Origin: RCC1774 sp050330855
Lineage (GTDB): Bacteria > Cyanobacteriota > Cyanobacteriia > Thermosynechococcales > Thermosynechococcaceae
Length of the DNA stretch: 13,927 bases
Assembly (NCBI GenBank): GCA_050330855.1
Contig: JBHJNL010000097.1
Span: 1-13,927, forward strand
Reading direction: 5' to 3'
The position numbers and the translations under genes were made by a program. A model generated the notes under the pieces. The model had not been told where the DNA came from. It saw only the letters and a program-made list of their open reading frames with translations, and did no database searches. Below are positions 1-8,229 of the stretch, piece after piece. The first letter of the stretch is position 1, and every line of letters begins with the position of its first letter.

Positions 1-150
1 AGAGCGGCAGAAGATCCTGAGTTTGAGACGTTCTACACCAAGAACATTCTGCTCAATGAAGGTCTGAGAGCCTGGATGGCTCCCCAAGACCAGCCCCATG
101 AAAACTTCATCTTCCCTGAGGAGGTACTACCGCGTGGTAACGCTCTCTAA
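1..150 (+). CDS. psbD: Photosystem II D2 protein, 3' end (partial)
   Basis: The first 49 codons read in frame from base 1 encode the end of D2, the reaction-centre subunit that pairs with D1 in the thylakoid membrane. The peptide contains FETFYTKNILLNEGLRAW and ends HENFIFPEEVLPRGNAL before TAA, the well-conserved D2 C-terminus. The 5' part lies outside the window. The last 17 bases overlap the GTG start of psbC, the classical psbD-psbC arrangement of cyanobacteria and plastids, so the two are presumably co-transcribed and translationally coupled. No defect is visible in the part present. Confidence 0.97.
   Translation, partial: RAAEDPEFETFYTKNILLNEGLRAWMAPQDQPHENFIFPEEVLPRGNAL
118..125 (+). 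promoter_or_regulatory. Shine-Dalgarno sequence of psbC inside psbD
   Basis: GAGGAGGT lies 8 bases before a GTG at 134 in the psbC frame. This strong ribosome binding site, embedded in the psbD coding sequence, decides the psbC start. It favours GTG 134 over the in-frame ATG at 98, which has no comparable site and would add 12 residues. Confidence 0.85.
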
Positions 151-1504
151 TCAAGCTGGCTATGACCGGCCATCAACAGGTTTTGCTTGGTGGGCAGGTA
201 ATGCCCGTCTCATCGAAGTCTCAGGTCGCCTATTGGGTGCCCACGTTGCCCACGCAGGCCTGATCGTCTTTTGGGCAGGTGGCATGACGCTGTTTGAGAC
301 AGCTCACCTCATCCCTGAAAAGCCTCTCTATGAGCAGGGCTGTATTTTGATCCCTCACATTGCATCCCTGGGTTGGGGTGTCGGTGCAGGCGGAGAAATT
401 ATTAGTACCTTTCCTTTCTTTGCTGTAGGTGCAATTCACTTGATTGCGTCCTTCGTGTTGGGTTTGGGCGGTACGTACCACGCGATTCGCGGGCCTGAAA
501 ATCTCGAATATTCAAACTTCTTTGGCTACGACTGGGCCGACAAAAACCAGATGACCAATATCCTTGGTTATCACCTGATAATTCTCGGAGTTGGTGCACT
601 TCTCCTGGTTGCCAAGGCCATGTTCTTTGGTGGACTCTATGATACTTGGGCGCCCGGTGGTGGACAGGTTCGAGTTGTGACCAATCCAACATGGAGCTTC
701 GGTGTCTTTTTGGACTACATCACCCGCTCACCCTTTGGTGAGTCAGGCTGGATTGTTAGCGTTAACAATCTTGAAGACATTGTCGGTGGCCACATTTGGG
801 TTGGCGTTCACTGTATCTTCGGTGGCATTTGGCACGTTCTGACTAAGCCCTGGGGCTGGGTCAAGAAGGCTTTCGTATGGTCTGGTGAAGCGTATCTGTC
901 CTACAGCTTGGGCGCTCTCTGTGTCTTTGGTTTCATCGCGGCTTTCATGGTTTGGTTCAACAACACCGTTTACCCCAGTGAATTCTATGGTCCGACTGGT
1001 CCAGAAGCCTCTCAAGCTCAGGCTTTGACCTTCTTAATTCGCGACCAGAGATTGGGTGCCAATGTTGCTTCGGCGCAGGGTCCGACTGGTTTGGGTAAAT
1101 ATCTGATGCGCTCTCCCACTGGTGAAATCATCTTTGGTGGTGAAACCATGCGTTTCTGGGAATTCCGTGGTCCTTGGCTAGAGCCACTCCGTGGTCCTAA
1201 TGGCCTTGACCTCAATAAGCTCAGAAATGATATTCAGCCTTGGCAAGCTCGCCGTGCGGCTGAGTATATGACTCACGCTCCTTTAGGTTCCTTGAACTCG
1301 GTTGGTGGTGTCGCCACTGAAATCAACTCGGTGAACTACGTGTCTCCTCGAGCTTGGTTAGCAACCTCTCACTTCGTTCTAGGTTTCTTCTTCTTCATCG
1401 GTCACCTCTGGCACGCCGGTCGTGCACGGGCTGCCGTTGCTGGATTTGAGAAAGGTATTGAGCGTAGAACTGAGCCGGCCTTGTCCATGGCTGATATCGA
1501 CTAA
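134..1504 (+). CDS. psbC: Photosystem II CP43 core antenna protein
   Basis: CP43 binds chlorophyll a in the PSII core antenna and supplies ligands near the Mn4CaO5 cluster. The product (456 residues from GTG 134) carries the family blocks TGFAWWAGNARL, GAHVAHAGLIVFWAG, YDTWAPGGG, WFNNTVYPSEFYGPTGPEASQA and the large lumenal-loop motif GGETMRFW. In that motif the Glu and Arg correspond to the manganese-cluster residues Glu354 and Arg357. The C-terminus ends HAGRARAAVAGFEKGIE...LSMADID. GTG 134 is chosen because of the strong ribosome binding site at 118-125; starting at ATG 98 would give 468 residues. Compared with CP43 sequences I remember, several segments are divergent: SGRLLG for SGKLLG, the TWSFGVFLDYITRSPFGESGW stretch, and a His at codon 809-811 within VGVHCIFGG. 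Whether this is lineage drift or a specialised paralogue cannot be decided here. A terminator follows at 1537. Confidence 0.96.
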   Translation: MVTLSNQAGYDRPSTGFAWWAGNARLIEVSGRLLGAHVAHAGLIVFWAGGMTLFETAHLIPEKPLYEQGCILIPHIASLGWGVGAGGEIISTFPFFAVGAIHLIASFVLGLGGTYHAIRGPENLEYSNFFGYDWADKNQMTNILGYHLIILGVGALLLVAKAMFFGGLYDTWAPGGGQVRVVTNPTWSFGVFLDYITRSPFGESGWIVSVNNLEDIVGGHIWVGVHCIFGGIWHVLTKPWGWVKKAFVWSGEAYLSYSLGALCVFGFIAAFMVWFNNTVYPSEFYGPTGPEASQAQALTFLIRDQRLGANVASAQGPTGLGKYLMRSPTGEIIFGGETMRFWEFRGPWLEPLRGPNGLDLNKLRNDIQPWQARRAAEYMTHAPLGSLNSVGGVATEINSVNYVSPRAWLATSHFVLGFFFFIGHLWHAGRARAAVAGFEKGIERRTEPALSMADID

Positions 1505-1536
1505 GTCTCGGTTCTATTCTGTTTGGATTTTTGATT

Positions 1537-1570
1537 AGCTCCTGTCTCTATTCGAGGCAGGAGCTTTTAT
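1537..1570 (+). terminator. Rho-independent terminator of psbDC
   Basis: A 12-bp stem (1537-1548 with 1554-1565, one G-U pair) closes a 5-base loop TATTC and is followed by TTTTA. It lies 33 bases after the psbC stop. It also argues that the open frame running through it from 1531 does not start there. Confidence 0.85.
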
Positions 1571-1617
1571 ATTCGATTTACAATAGAGAGCAATATGCTC
1601 ATGAGGTCTGCATAAAC

Positions 1618-1803
1618 ATGCGGGAGTCTGACTTAACGGATGCGCTTCGCTGGACGGCAACGGCAGAAGCTAAACTAAAAAATATCCCTTACTTTGCTAG
1701 AACTCAGGCTAGGCAGCGCATTGAGGCACTAGCGCGGGAAGCAGGGTTAGAGGTGGTTACCAGTGAACTGGTTGAGCAAGCGCGTTTAGAGTTTGGTCAG
1801 TAA
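1618..1803 (+). CDS. Small PCP_red-domain protein (protochlorophyllide reductase ChlB C-terminal-like)
   Basis: The 61-residue product matches the PCP_red domain that ends the ChlB subunit of light-independent protochlorophyllide reductase. It shows W-x6-EAKLKNIPYFAR, then QARQRIEALAREAGLEVV, then VEQARLEFGQ at the very end. In ChlB this domain helps bind the substrate. As a stand-alone microprotein its role is not known to me. The frame is open upstream to TTG 1531, but that start lies in the psbC terminator hairpin, so ATG 1618 (with a weak GAGG about 12 bases before it) is chosen. The homology begins right after this Met. It lies between psbC and secA on the same strand, separated from psbC by the terminator, so it probably has its own promoter. 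Confidence 0.75.
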   Translation: MRESDLTDALRWTATAEAKLKNIPYFARTQARQRIEALAREAGLEVVTSELVEQARLEFGQ

Positions 1804-2022
1804 TCGATGCATCCACTGCGGTCCCATTCAAAACAGAAATCTGAATCAGGAAATCCCTATGCCTCAAAGGTTTTCGCCGACTATTCCGGTTGATAATGTT
1901 AAGATTGTAAACGTATCGCTTTGCTATCTGGGCTAATACAGAGGCGGATTAATCCCTCACAGACGCCGCCGTTGGTAAGACCTAGCGATCTTCTTTAGAT
2001 TAAATTCTCTTTGACTTAAATC

Positions 2023-4881
2023 ATGCTGAAAACAATTCTGGGCGACCCCAACAAACGCAAGCTCAAGAAATATCAACCCGATATCGTTGAGATTAACTTG
2101 TTGGAGGACGAGATCCAGCCCCTTTCAGATGAGGCGCTACAGGGCAAAACAAACGAATTTAAGCAACGAATCGAGAAGGGGGAGTCTTTAGATGCACTCC
2201 TTCCTGAGGCCTTTGCTGTGGTTAGAGAAGCATCAACGCGGGTCCTCGGTCTTCGACATTTTGATGTGCAGCTTCTGGGTGGCATGATTTTGCATGATGG
2301 CCAAATTGCCGAGATGAAAACGGGTGAGGGTAAAACCCTTGTCTCAACGCTGCCGTCCTATTTGAATGCACTCTCTGGTAAAGGAGTGCATGCAGTAACG
2401 GTGAATGATTATCTCGCCCGTCGAGATGCAGAGTGGATGGGACAAATTCACCGTTTTTTGGGACTCAGTGTGGGCCTTATTCAGCAATCGATGCAGCCCT
2501 ACGAACGTCAGAAAAATTATGCCTGTGACGTCACCTACGCAACGAATAGTGAGCTGGGCTTCGATTATCTGCGTGATAACATGTCGACCTCTATGGCAGA
2601 GGTGGTGCAGCGCCCCTTTAACTACTGCGTTATTGACGAAGTAGACTCCGTTTTGATTGATGAGGCTCGTACGCCGTTAATTATCTCAGGGCAGGTCGAG
2701 CGACCTACAGAAAAATATATGGAGGCCTCTGTCGTTGCCAGGGCGCTGCAAAATGAAGAGCACTATGAGGTCGATGAGAAGGCTAGAAACGTTGTTCTAG
2801 CGGATGAAGGATTTATTGAAGCTGAGAAGCTTCTTAAGGTTGATGATCTGTTTGATCCTAATGATCCGTGGGCGCACTACGTATTCAATGCTATTAAGGC
2901 TAAAGAGCTATTCATCAAGGATGTGAACTATATTGTTCGCGGTGGTGAGATTGTCATTGTCGATGAGTTCACCGGACGAGTGATGCCGGGGCGGCGCTGG
3001 AGTGATGGTCTCCACCAAGCCATTGAGGCCAAGGAAAATGTGGAGATTCAAAATGAGACTCAAACGCTAGCGACGATTACCTACCAAAACATGTTCTTGC
3101 TTTACCCTAAACTGGCGGGAATGACGGGAACAGCTAAGACCGAAGAAGCTGAATTTGAGAAAATCTACAAGCTAGAAGTCACGATTATTCCGACAAATCG
3201 AAATAATCAGCGCCAGGATATTCCAGATGTAGTGTACAAGACTGAGCCAGCAAAGTGGCAAGCGATCGCATCCGAGTGCGCTGAGATGCACGAAGCAGGT
3301 CGTCCAGTTCTAGTGGGTACCACCAGCGTTGAAAAGTCTGAAGTACTTTCCAAGCTACTCATAGAAAAAGAAATTCCCCACAACTTGCTCAACGCAAAGC
3401 CCGAAAACGTAGAGCGAGAGTCAGAGATTGTTGCTCAGGCCGGTCGTGGCGGAGCCGTCACCATTGCCACCAATATGGCCGGACGCGGCACCGATATTAT
3501 CCTCGGCGGTAATGCGGACTATATGGCCCGCCTCAAGGTGCGCGAGTATTTTATGCCGCGCATTGTGCAGCCTGAAGATAATAACCCAATGTCAATGCTT
3601 CAGGCGGGTGTACCAGGAGCGCAAACGGGCCAAGGGTTCGGCGAAGGTGAAGCACAGCAGACCGGAATGGCACGTAAAACCTGGAAAGTTGCACCCGAGA
3701 TCTATCCCACCGAGTTGTCGGCAAAAACAGAAGAGCTATTGAAAAGTATGGTGAGTTTTGCTGCTAAGCAACTGGGCGAGCAAAGCATTCCAGAACTACA
3801 GGCGGAAGACATGCTAGCCGTTGCCTCTGAAAAAGCGCCCACAGAAGATCCCGTTATTCAGAAGCTGAGAGAAGCGTACAACCAAGTCAAGGGTGAGTAT
3901 GAAGCCTTGACCAGCGAAGAACATAACCGAGTCGTGGAGCGGGGTGGTCTGCACGTTATTGGTACTGAGCGACACGAATCTCGACGGATTGATAATCAGC
4001 TTCGAGGTCGAGCCGGTCGTCAGGGTGACCCAGGTTCTACACGATTTTTCCTGAGCCTTGAAGATAATCTGCTGCGAATTTTTGGGGGCGATCGCGTTGC
4101 GGGCCTGATGGATGCCTTCCGGGTTGAAGAAGATATGCCCATTGAGTCGCGCATTCTCACCGGTAGCCTAGAGAACGCTCAGAAGAAAGTTGAAACCTAT
4201 TACTACGACATCCGTAAGCAGGTGTTTGAGTATGACGAGGTGATGAATAATCAGCGTCGTGCTATCTACGCTGAGCGCCTCAGAGTCCTGAAAGGTGAAG
4301 ACCTCAAGGAAAAGGTGATTGAATATGCCGAGCGCACCATGGACGATATTGTCGGAGCCTACGTCAATCCAGAGCTGCCACCGGAAGAGTGGAATCTCGG
4401 CAGCATGGTGGAGAAAGTCAAAGAATTTGTTTATCTGCTCCAGGATCTTGAACCTAGTCATGTTGAAAATTTATCTCTGCCAGAGATGCAGATGTTTCTT
4501 CATGAACAGGTGCGGATTGCCTACGATAAAAAAGAGGCCGAGGTGGATCAGCTCCAGCCAGATCTGATGCGTCAGGCTGAGCGATTCTTTATTCTGCAAC
4601 AAATTGATACCCTCTGGCGTGAGCACCTCCAACAAATGGATGCTTTGCGTGAAGCGGTTGGCCTGCGGGGCTATGGTCAGCAGGATCCGCTAGTGGAATA
4701 TAAGAGTGAAGGCTATGAGCTGTTCTTAGAAATGATGATTGCGATTCGTCGTAACGTGGTTTACTCCCTGTTCCAATTCCAGCCTCAGATGGAGGCCGAT
4801 AAGCAGGCGGAGGCCAGAGCCGTTGCCGTTGCTGCCAGCGACGATTCGGGTGTGATTGAAGCAAGCTTTACCGATGGCTAG
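2023..4881 (+). CDS. secA: Protein translocase ATPase subunit SecA
   Basis: SecA is the ATP-driven motor that pushes preproteins through SecYEG; in cyanobacteria it serves both plasma and thylakoid membranes. The 952-residue product is close to the cyanobacterial length. Visible motifs in order: Walker A MKTGEGKT (98-105), TYATNSELGFDYLRDNM (171-187), DEAD-type Walker B VIDEVDSVLIDEARTPLI (203-220), the GMTGTA motif, VLVGTTSVEKSE, TNMAGRGTDIILGGN, and motif VI ERHESRRIDNQLRGRAGRQGD. The helical scaffold region follows. The C-terminus ends EASFTDG without the Cys-rich zinc-binding tail of E. coli SecA; I believe this is usual for cyanobacterial SecA. ATG 2023 gives the conserved MLKxxxGDPNKRKLKKYQP start, although no good Shine-Dalgarno precedes it. 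The 219 bases before it hold only a dubious 25-codon ORF (1859-1936). No frameshift is seen. Confidence 0.97.
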   Translation: MLKTILGDPNKRKLKKYQPDIVEINLLEDEIQPLSDEALQGKTNEFKQRIEKGESLDALLPEAFAVVREASTRVLGLRHFDVQLLGGMILHDGQIAEMKTGEGKTLVSTLPSYLNALSGKGVHAVTVNDYLARRDAEWMGQIHRFLGLSVGLIQQSMQPYERQKNYACDVTYATNSELGFDYLRDNMSTSMAEVVQRPFNYCVIDEVDSVLIDEARTPLIISGQVERPTEKYMEASVVARALQNEEHYEVDEKARNVVLADEGFIEAEKLLKVDDLFDPNDPWAHYVFNAIKAKELFIKDVNYIVRGGEIVIVDEFTGRVMPGRRWSDGLHQAIEAKENVEIQNETQTLATITYQNMFLLYPKLAGMTGTAKTEEAEFEKIYKLEVTIIPTNRNNQRQDIPDVVYKTEPAKWQAIASECAEMHEAGRPVLVGTTSVEKSEVLSKLLIEKEIPHNLLNAKPENVERESEIVAQAGRGGAVTIATNMAGRGTDIILGGNADYMARLKVREYFMPRIVQPEDNNPMSMLQAGVPGAQTGQGFGEGEAQQTGMARKTWKVAPEIYPTELSAKTEELLKSMVSFAAKQLGEQSIPELQAEDMLAVASEKAPTEDPVIQKLREAYNQVKGEYEALTSEEHNRVVERGGLHVIGTERHESRRIDNQLRGRAGRQGDPGSTRFFLSLEDNLLRIFGGDRVAGLMDAFRVEEDMPIESRILTGSLENAQKKVETYYYDIRKQVFEYDEVMNNQRRAIYAERLRVLKGEDLKEKVIEYAERTMDDIVGAYVNPELPPEEWNLGSMVEKVKEFVYLLQDLEPSHVENLSLPEMQMFLHEQVRIAYDKKEAEVDQLQPDLMRQAERFFILQQIDTLWREHLQQMDALREAVGLRGYGQQDPLVEYKSEGYELFLEMMIAIRRNVVYSLFQFQPQMEADKQAEARAVAVAASDDSGVIEASFTDG

Positions 4882-4926
4882 GCCCAGTGTCGCAGTAGGA
4901 TCTAACTCTATCGGAGAGGAATGGCG

Positions 4927-5118
4927 ATGACAGTTGCCACTGCAAAGATTTGGACAGACGAAGCCTTTATGACCCTGTCTCGCGATGGGCATCGCTATGA
5001 GCTAGTGGATGGAGAGCTGGTCGACAGGGGCAACTCAGGAATGGAGCACGGCGATATTGGTTCTTTTTTAGGTGGGTTGCTGGCGATCTATATCGCTATT
5101 TCTCCGCGCCTCCGGTGA
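4927..5118 (+). pseudogene. Truncated Uma2-family (DUF820) nuclease-like gene
   Basis: The first ~55 codons match the start of Uma2-family proteins, which are abundant in cyanobacteria and have a PD-(D/E)XK nuclease-like fold of unclear function. The signature is MTVATAKIWTDEAF, then DGHRYELVDGELV, SGMEHGDIGSFLGG and LLAIY. Homology stops near 5094 and the frame ends at 5118, where a complete member would run on to roughly 190 residues including the rest of the active site. The likely original start is ATG 4927, with GGAGAGGA seven bases before; an in-frame ATG is also present at 4921. The break coincides with the 3' end of the convergent GTPase gene, so a rearrangement probably removed the rest. 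I judge it non-functional. Confidence 0.75.
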
Positions 5119-6418
5119 CAGACTGCAGGCGGTCGGCAGCCATTTTTCGGACTTGCGCTTTCAGCTCGTCTGTGGAAGCGCTCTGCTCCGCTTGGGTAAA
5201 GAGCGTCTTTGCCGCTTCCATGTCGCCTCTTTTGAAGAGGAGATCTGCTTTACCCGTTAGCGCCAGTACATTATCGGGAACCTGATCGAGAATTTTATTG
5301 TAAACGGCTTCTTCTTTTTTGAGTTGATTGGTAATCAGGTACAGTCCAGCCAATTCTAGCCATCGGTCAACATTCTCAGGTTCTTGCTGAGCCAACTGTT
5401 CTCGCAGAGGAATAGATTGTCGGTACTGCTGGCGTCCTTCGTAGGTGGCGGCAAGCTGACTCAGTGCTTCGACATTATTGGGATCGCGTTGGAGTGTCTC
5501 TTGATAAGGCCGAAGAGAGGGATCTGAGGATAATGGTGTACCTGACGGGAACAACGCTCGCCCCCCCACAAACAAACCTGCAATGATCGCTAAGCTACCC
5601 AACCCCACCAACAGTCGAGGTCGCAGGGAAGGGTTCAATCTTTGAGTTGATTTTGAAACATCTTGATTGGATAATACCCCTTCCAAACTCGTTTCTAGGT
5701 TGTTGTTATGAGCCTTTGCTTCTGACATTAACCACAAGAGCGGCGCTGCAACCCCTTGAGAGGCAAGCAGGGTTGGCTCTTGAAAGGCAACTACGGGAGC
5801 AGACATATAGAAACAGCGGTAGTTGGCCTTAAAGCCTTCTAACGATTTAATCAGTGGATTTAAGGTTTCTTCTAGCTTCAATAGACCCAGGGGACCAGAC
5901 CCAATCCGATCGCACTTTGTCAATATCAGTGCCATTGGATAATGGAGCTGATGGCGCTGGGCAAGCGATGCGATCGCCTCAGCTCGCTTTGTGATACTGC
6001 CTAAATGCGTTAAATACTGTGGATTCTGCATGAGCGCATAGGCATCTAGAAAAATGCAGCAGCCATGGGATTTGAGCAACACCGACTGAAATTGAGGATC
6101 AGACGACTGACAAGATTCTCCCGGAACATCCCACCAACGGAGCGTATGCAGCGTTTTCTCACCGCGCCAGCCTTGAGATTTTACATCAAAGCTAAAATCG
6201 GTCATTTTGAGGGTCGGCGGTGGGTACTGACCGGTTTGAGCAATACGCTTCAGCAATGATTCAATGTTGTCTCGATCTTGACTGTTTTGAAAATCGAGAT
6301 AGACAGAATGTTGAGGGGCTGTGGTCGCCTTTGAATGTAGCACAGCATAGCTAGCTAGCAGAAAGACGGTCTTACCCACACCGCGATCGCCAATACTAAG
6401 AAAGTCAAGAGTTTGCAT
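5096..6418 (-). CDS. GTPase domain - transmembrane segment - TPR fusion protein
   Basis: I do not recognise a named gene, but the 440-residue architecture is clear. Residues 1-~235 form a P-loop GTPase: Walker A GDRGVGKT (10-17), the G3 motif WDVPG (96-100), the G4 motif LTKCD (166-170), and MSAP (205-208) as a likely G5. A hydrophobic span at about 269-287 (LLVGLGSLAIIAGLFVGG) is a single membrane helix. Residues ~300-430 hold TPR-type helical pairs (NNVEALSQLAATYEG; NVDRWLELAGLYL; NVLALTGKADLLFKRGD). This predicts a membrane-anchored G protein with a TPR platform on the opposite side of the membrane. It is the downstream gene of a two-gene unit: the roadblock-domain gene ends 57 bases upstream on the same strand. 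Roadblock/LC7 proteins commonly act with small GTPases (MglB with MglA), so the pair is inferred to work together. There is no strong ribosome binding site at ATG 6418. It ends convergently against a Uma2 remnant. Confidence 0.8.
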   Translation of the reverse strand: MQTLDFLSIGDRGVGKTVFLLASYAVLHSKATTAPQHSVYLDFQNSQDRDNIESLLKRIAQTGQYPPPTLKMTDFSFDVKSQGWRGEKTLHTLRWWDVPGESCQSSDPQFQSVLLKSHGCCIFLDAYALMQNPQYLTHLGSITKRAEAIASLAQRHQLHYPMALILTKCDRIGSGPLGLLKLEETLNPLIKSLEGFKANYRCFYMSAPVVAFQEPTLLASQGVAAPLLWLMSEAKAHNNNLETSLEGVLSNQDVSKSTQRLNPSLRPRLLVGLGSLAIIAGLFVGGRALFPSGTPLSSDPSLRPYQETLQRDPNNVEALSQLAATYEGRQQYRQSIPLREQLAQQEPENVDRWLELAGLYLITNQLKKEEAVYNKILDQVPDNVLALTGKADLLFKRGDMEAAKTLFTQAEQSASTDELKAQVRKMAADRLQSVTGGAEK

Positions 6419-6475
6419 AGCAATCTTAAATTAATACCCAATTTACAGTCGTCATTGTGCCTATATTTATCGCCC

Positions 6476-7579
6476 TTATAGAGATTTCCGCACAGGTCTG
6501 CCCCGATATTTAAGTTCAGTCTCTTCTAACGGAACCTCAGCACCAGCCAAAATGGGCAGTGCCTCCGTTGTTTTCCCCTCTAATGCCAACAGCGTTCTCG
6601 GCTCATCGCGGAGCAGAACAGACTGTATTTTTTGGATGGCCCGATTAATCTCCCCATCCAGTAACCCCACGAGCGCCTTGCCTGTTTGCACTAACAAAAA
6701 GGCATCGGCTGTGCAGTAGGCTAAGATGACATGCCCCTCATCACCCTGAATCGATATCTTGTCAATCCCCTCCCACTGCAGTTCTTCAATGGTGCTTTTG
6801 GCGAGATAGAGCATCGTACCAGAGATGATCAATGCACTATTTTCATCCATCCTAATCGGGGGGGTCAGAAGCTGCCCATCAGCAGAGACCAGAAAGGTAC
6901 ATTGAATTTCGATGGGTTTACTCATCAAATCACGCAGAATTGCGCTAATAGTGTCGAGACTATTCACAATGGCTCTCCTCCCTTCTACGGGATTGGCTGC
7001 TCTCAAACCCACTTTCTCTTCATATTCTGGAATCGATTCAAGATGCTCTAGCTCGACCAGATCTTGAACAAGACAATCCTCTTGAAACAGAAAAATATCT
7101 AGAGGCTGTTCTTCTAACGCAGCATAGATAGTGCGACATATCTTAGCCGAAAGGGTTAAGCCCCTGCGAGCTGGCTCATAGCGGTTGACATCATCAATTT
7201 CAACTAAACTGAGAGGCTGTCTTGAGATCTTATTCGGATCCCAAAAAAACTTTGGACCTCTTTGTAGGCAAACCAATATTTTTGCGAGGTGATGACTCTG
7301 TAAAGGTTCAGCCAAGAAATAACAAATAAAATAAGGGGAATTGCGACTATGCTCATCTATCTCATCACTATATAGCCAACCAAATATGCAGCTATCCAAA
7401 TTAGGCTGATGGAGATAAATGGCATGGTCCTCGGCGTTGGGAGGTTTGTAGGAGTTCCAATGTTTATGAACGATACGTTCGAGAAAGGAATCCTGGATAG
7501 CAGTGGGCACCTGTTCGCTAGATAGCTTGCGAAGGCCTACTCCTGGCAAACTGGTGTAGATGAGTTGTTCCAGCTTCAT
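6476..7579 (-). CDS. Roadblock/LC7-like protein with an extra N-terminal domain; GTPase partner candidate
   Basis: The 367-residue product has two parts. Residues ~1-180 start KLEQLIYTSLPGVG and include FGWLYSDEIDE and PYFICYFLAEPL. They remind me of the N-terminal domain of GTPase-associated proteins (the GAP1-N type found next to conflict-system GTPases), but this is a memory-based guess. Residues ~204-325 form a roadblock/LC7-like domain (SLDTISAILRDL, TFLVSADGQLL, EELQWEGIDKISIQG, HVILAYCTADAFLL, GLLDGEINRAI). That domain is strikingly like the plus-strand gene at 8230. Roadblock domains bind small GTPases and often regulate them, which fits the GTPase gene 57 bases downstream. ATG 7579 is preferred: it starts the homologous sequence and has AGAGGA about ten bases upstream. 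ATG 7615 is in frame and adds 12 residues. The two related genes diverge from a ~650-base spacer. Confidence 0.7.
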   Translation of the reverse strand: MKLEQLIYTSLPGVGLRKLSSEQVPTAIQDSFLERIVHKHWNSYKPPNAEDHAIYLHQPNLDSCIFGWLYSDEIDEHSRNSPYFICYFLAEPLQSHHLAKILVCLQRGPKFFWDPNKISRQPLSLVEIDDVNRYEPARRGLTLSAKICRTIYAALEEQPLDIFLFQEDCLVQDLVELEHLESIPEYEEKVGLRAANPVEGRRAIVNSLDTISAILRDLMSKPIEIQCTFLVSADGQLLTPPIRMDENSALIISGTMLYLAKSTIEELQWEGIDKISIQGDEGHVILAYCTADAFLLVQTGKALVGLLDGEINRAIQKIQSVLLRDEPRTLLALEGKTTEALPILAGAEVPLEETELKYRGRPVRKSL

Positions 7580-7615
7580 GGGCAAAGTATCCTCTTCAAT
7601 GCGCTTGCGGCCCAT

Positions 7616-8211
7616 TCCTAGCCATCAACTTGAGACACAGCTTCAACAGGCTATCTATAGCTGACCTAAGACTTTCCGTTGAGGCCTGAGCATCAAATGC
7701 TAGAAAGCACTAGGTGCCCAGCGAGAGAGCCTAGGCATTCAAGATTTTTATCAGAGTAAGAAGCGCTCTCTTGAGGCGATCGCTTCTTACCCCCACCAGA
7801 AAGCCAAAGACTTAATCTTGTGTATCAACCCCCAAAATCTCAATCAACCTCTACGCTGCAGATCCCCCGACGGCATTCTATCTATTATATTTTACTTTTG
7901 GGAAATCTTCTCAAAGAATTGAGGATACCCCTGATGGGTGCATTGTTTTGACTGCATAAGGAATAAAATCTGCGTGTATTTATGCTCTTTCTCAGCTAAA
8001 TTATTAACTCCAAACTGATCTAATTTTCCTCTCTAGAAAAAGAATATTATCTTCGGGAGATTGTTAAGCTACGTTGCTTTTTGATCATGATTAGTAGACA
8101 ACCTCTAAGTCTAGTTGTCAGTTAGGCTAGTGAACATTATGGATAATGCAACAAATCTTAGAGTTGTAAGGCTATGACGAGAGACAAGCTATGTTAAGGA
8201 AATGAGAAAAA
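7616..8211. other. Divergent intergenic region between the two roadblock genes
   Basis: About 600 bases with no supported gene. It must hold the promoters for the minus-strand roadblock-GTPase unit and the plus-strand paralogue, but I could not define a convincing -35/-10 pair. A start-less open frame runs through roughly 7702-7922 on the plus strand and shows nothing I recognise. The region includes a 10-bp stem hairpin at 7756-7790. Confidence 0.6.
7756..7790. repeat. Inverted repeat with HIP1 in one arm
   Basis: GTAAGAAGCG (7756-7765) is perfectly complementary to CGCTTCTTAC (7781-7790) around a 15-base loop. The HIP1 octamer at 7776-7783 spans loop and right arm. No T-run follows on either strand, so it is not an obvious terminator. 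A protein-binding site between the divergent genes or an RNA hairpin is possible. Confidence 0.5.
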
Positions 8212-8229
8212 ATGCTAGAGGGGATTGTT

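Noticed and set aside
1859..1936. A 25-codon ORF upstream of secA with AGGA before its ATG
   Set aside because: Too short, no recognisable motif, and the ribosome binding site is weak; may be chance.
7702..7922. Long plus-strand open frame in the divergent spacer
   Set aside because: No start codon and no recognisable domain; it lies in probable promoter DNA.
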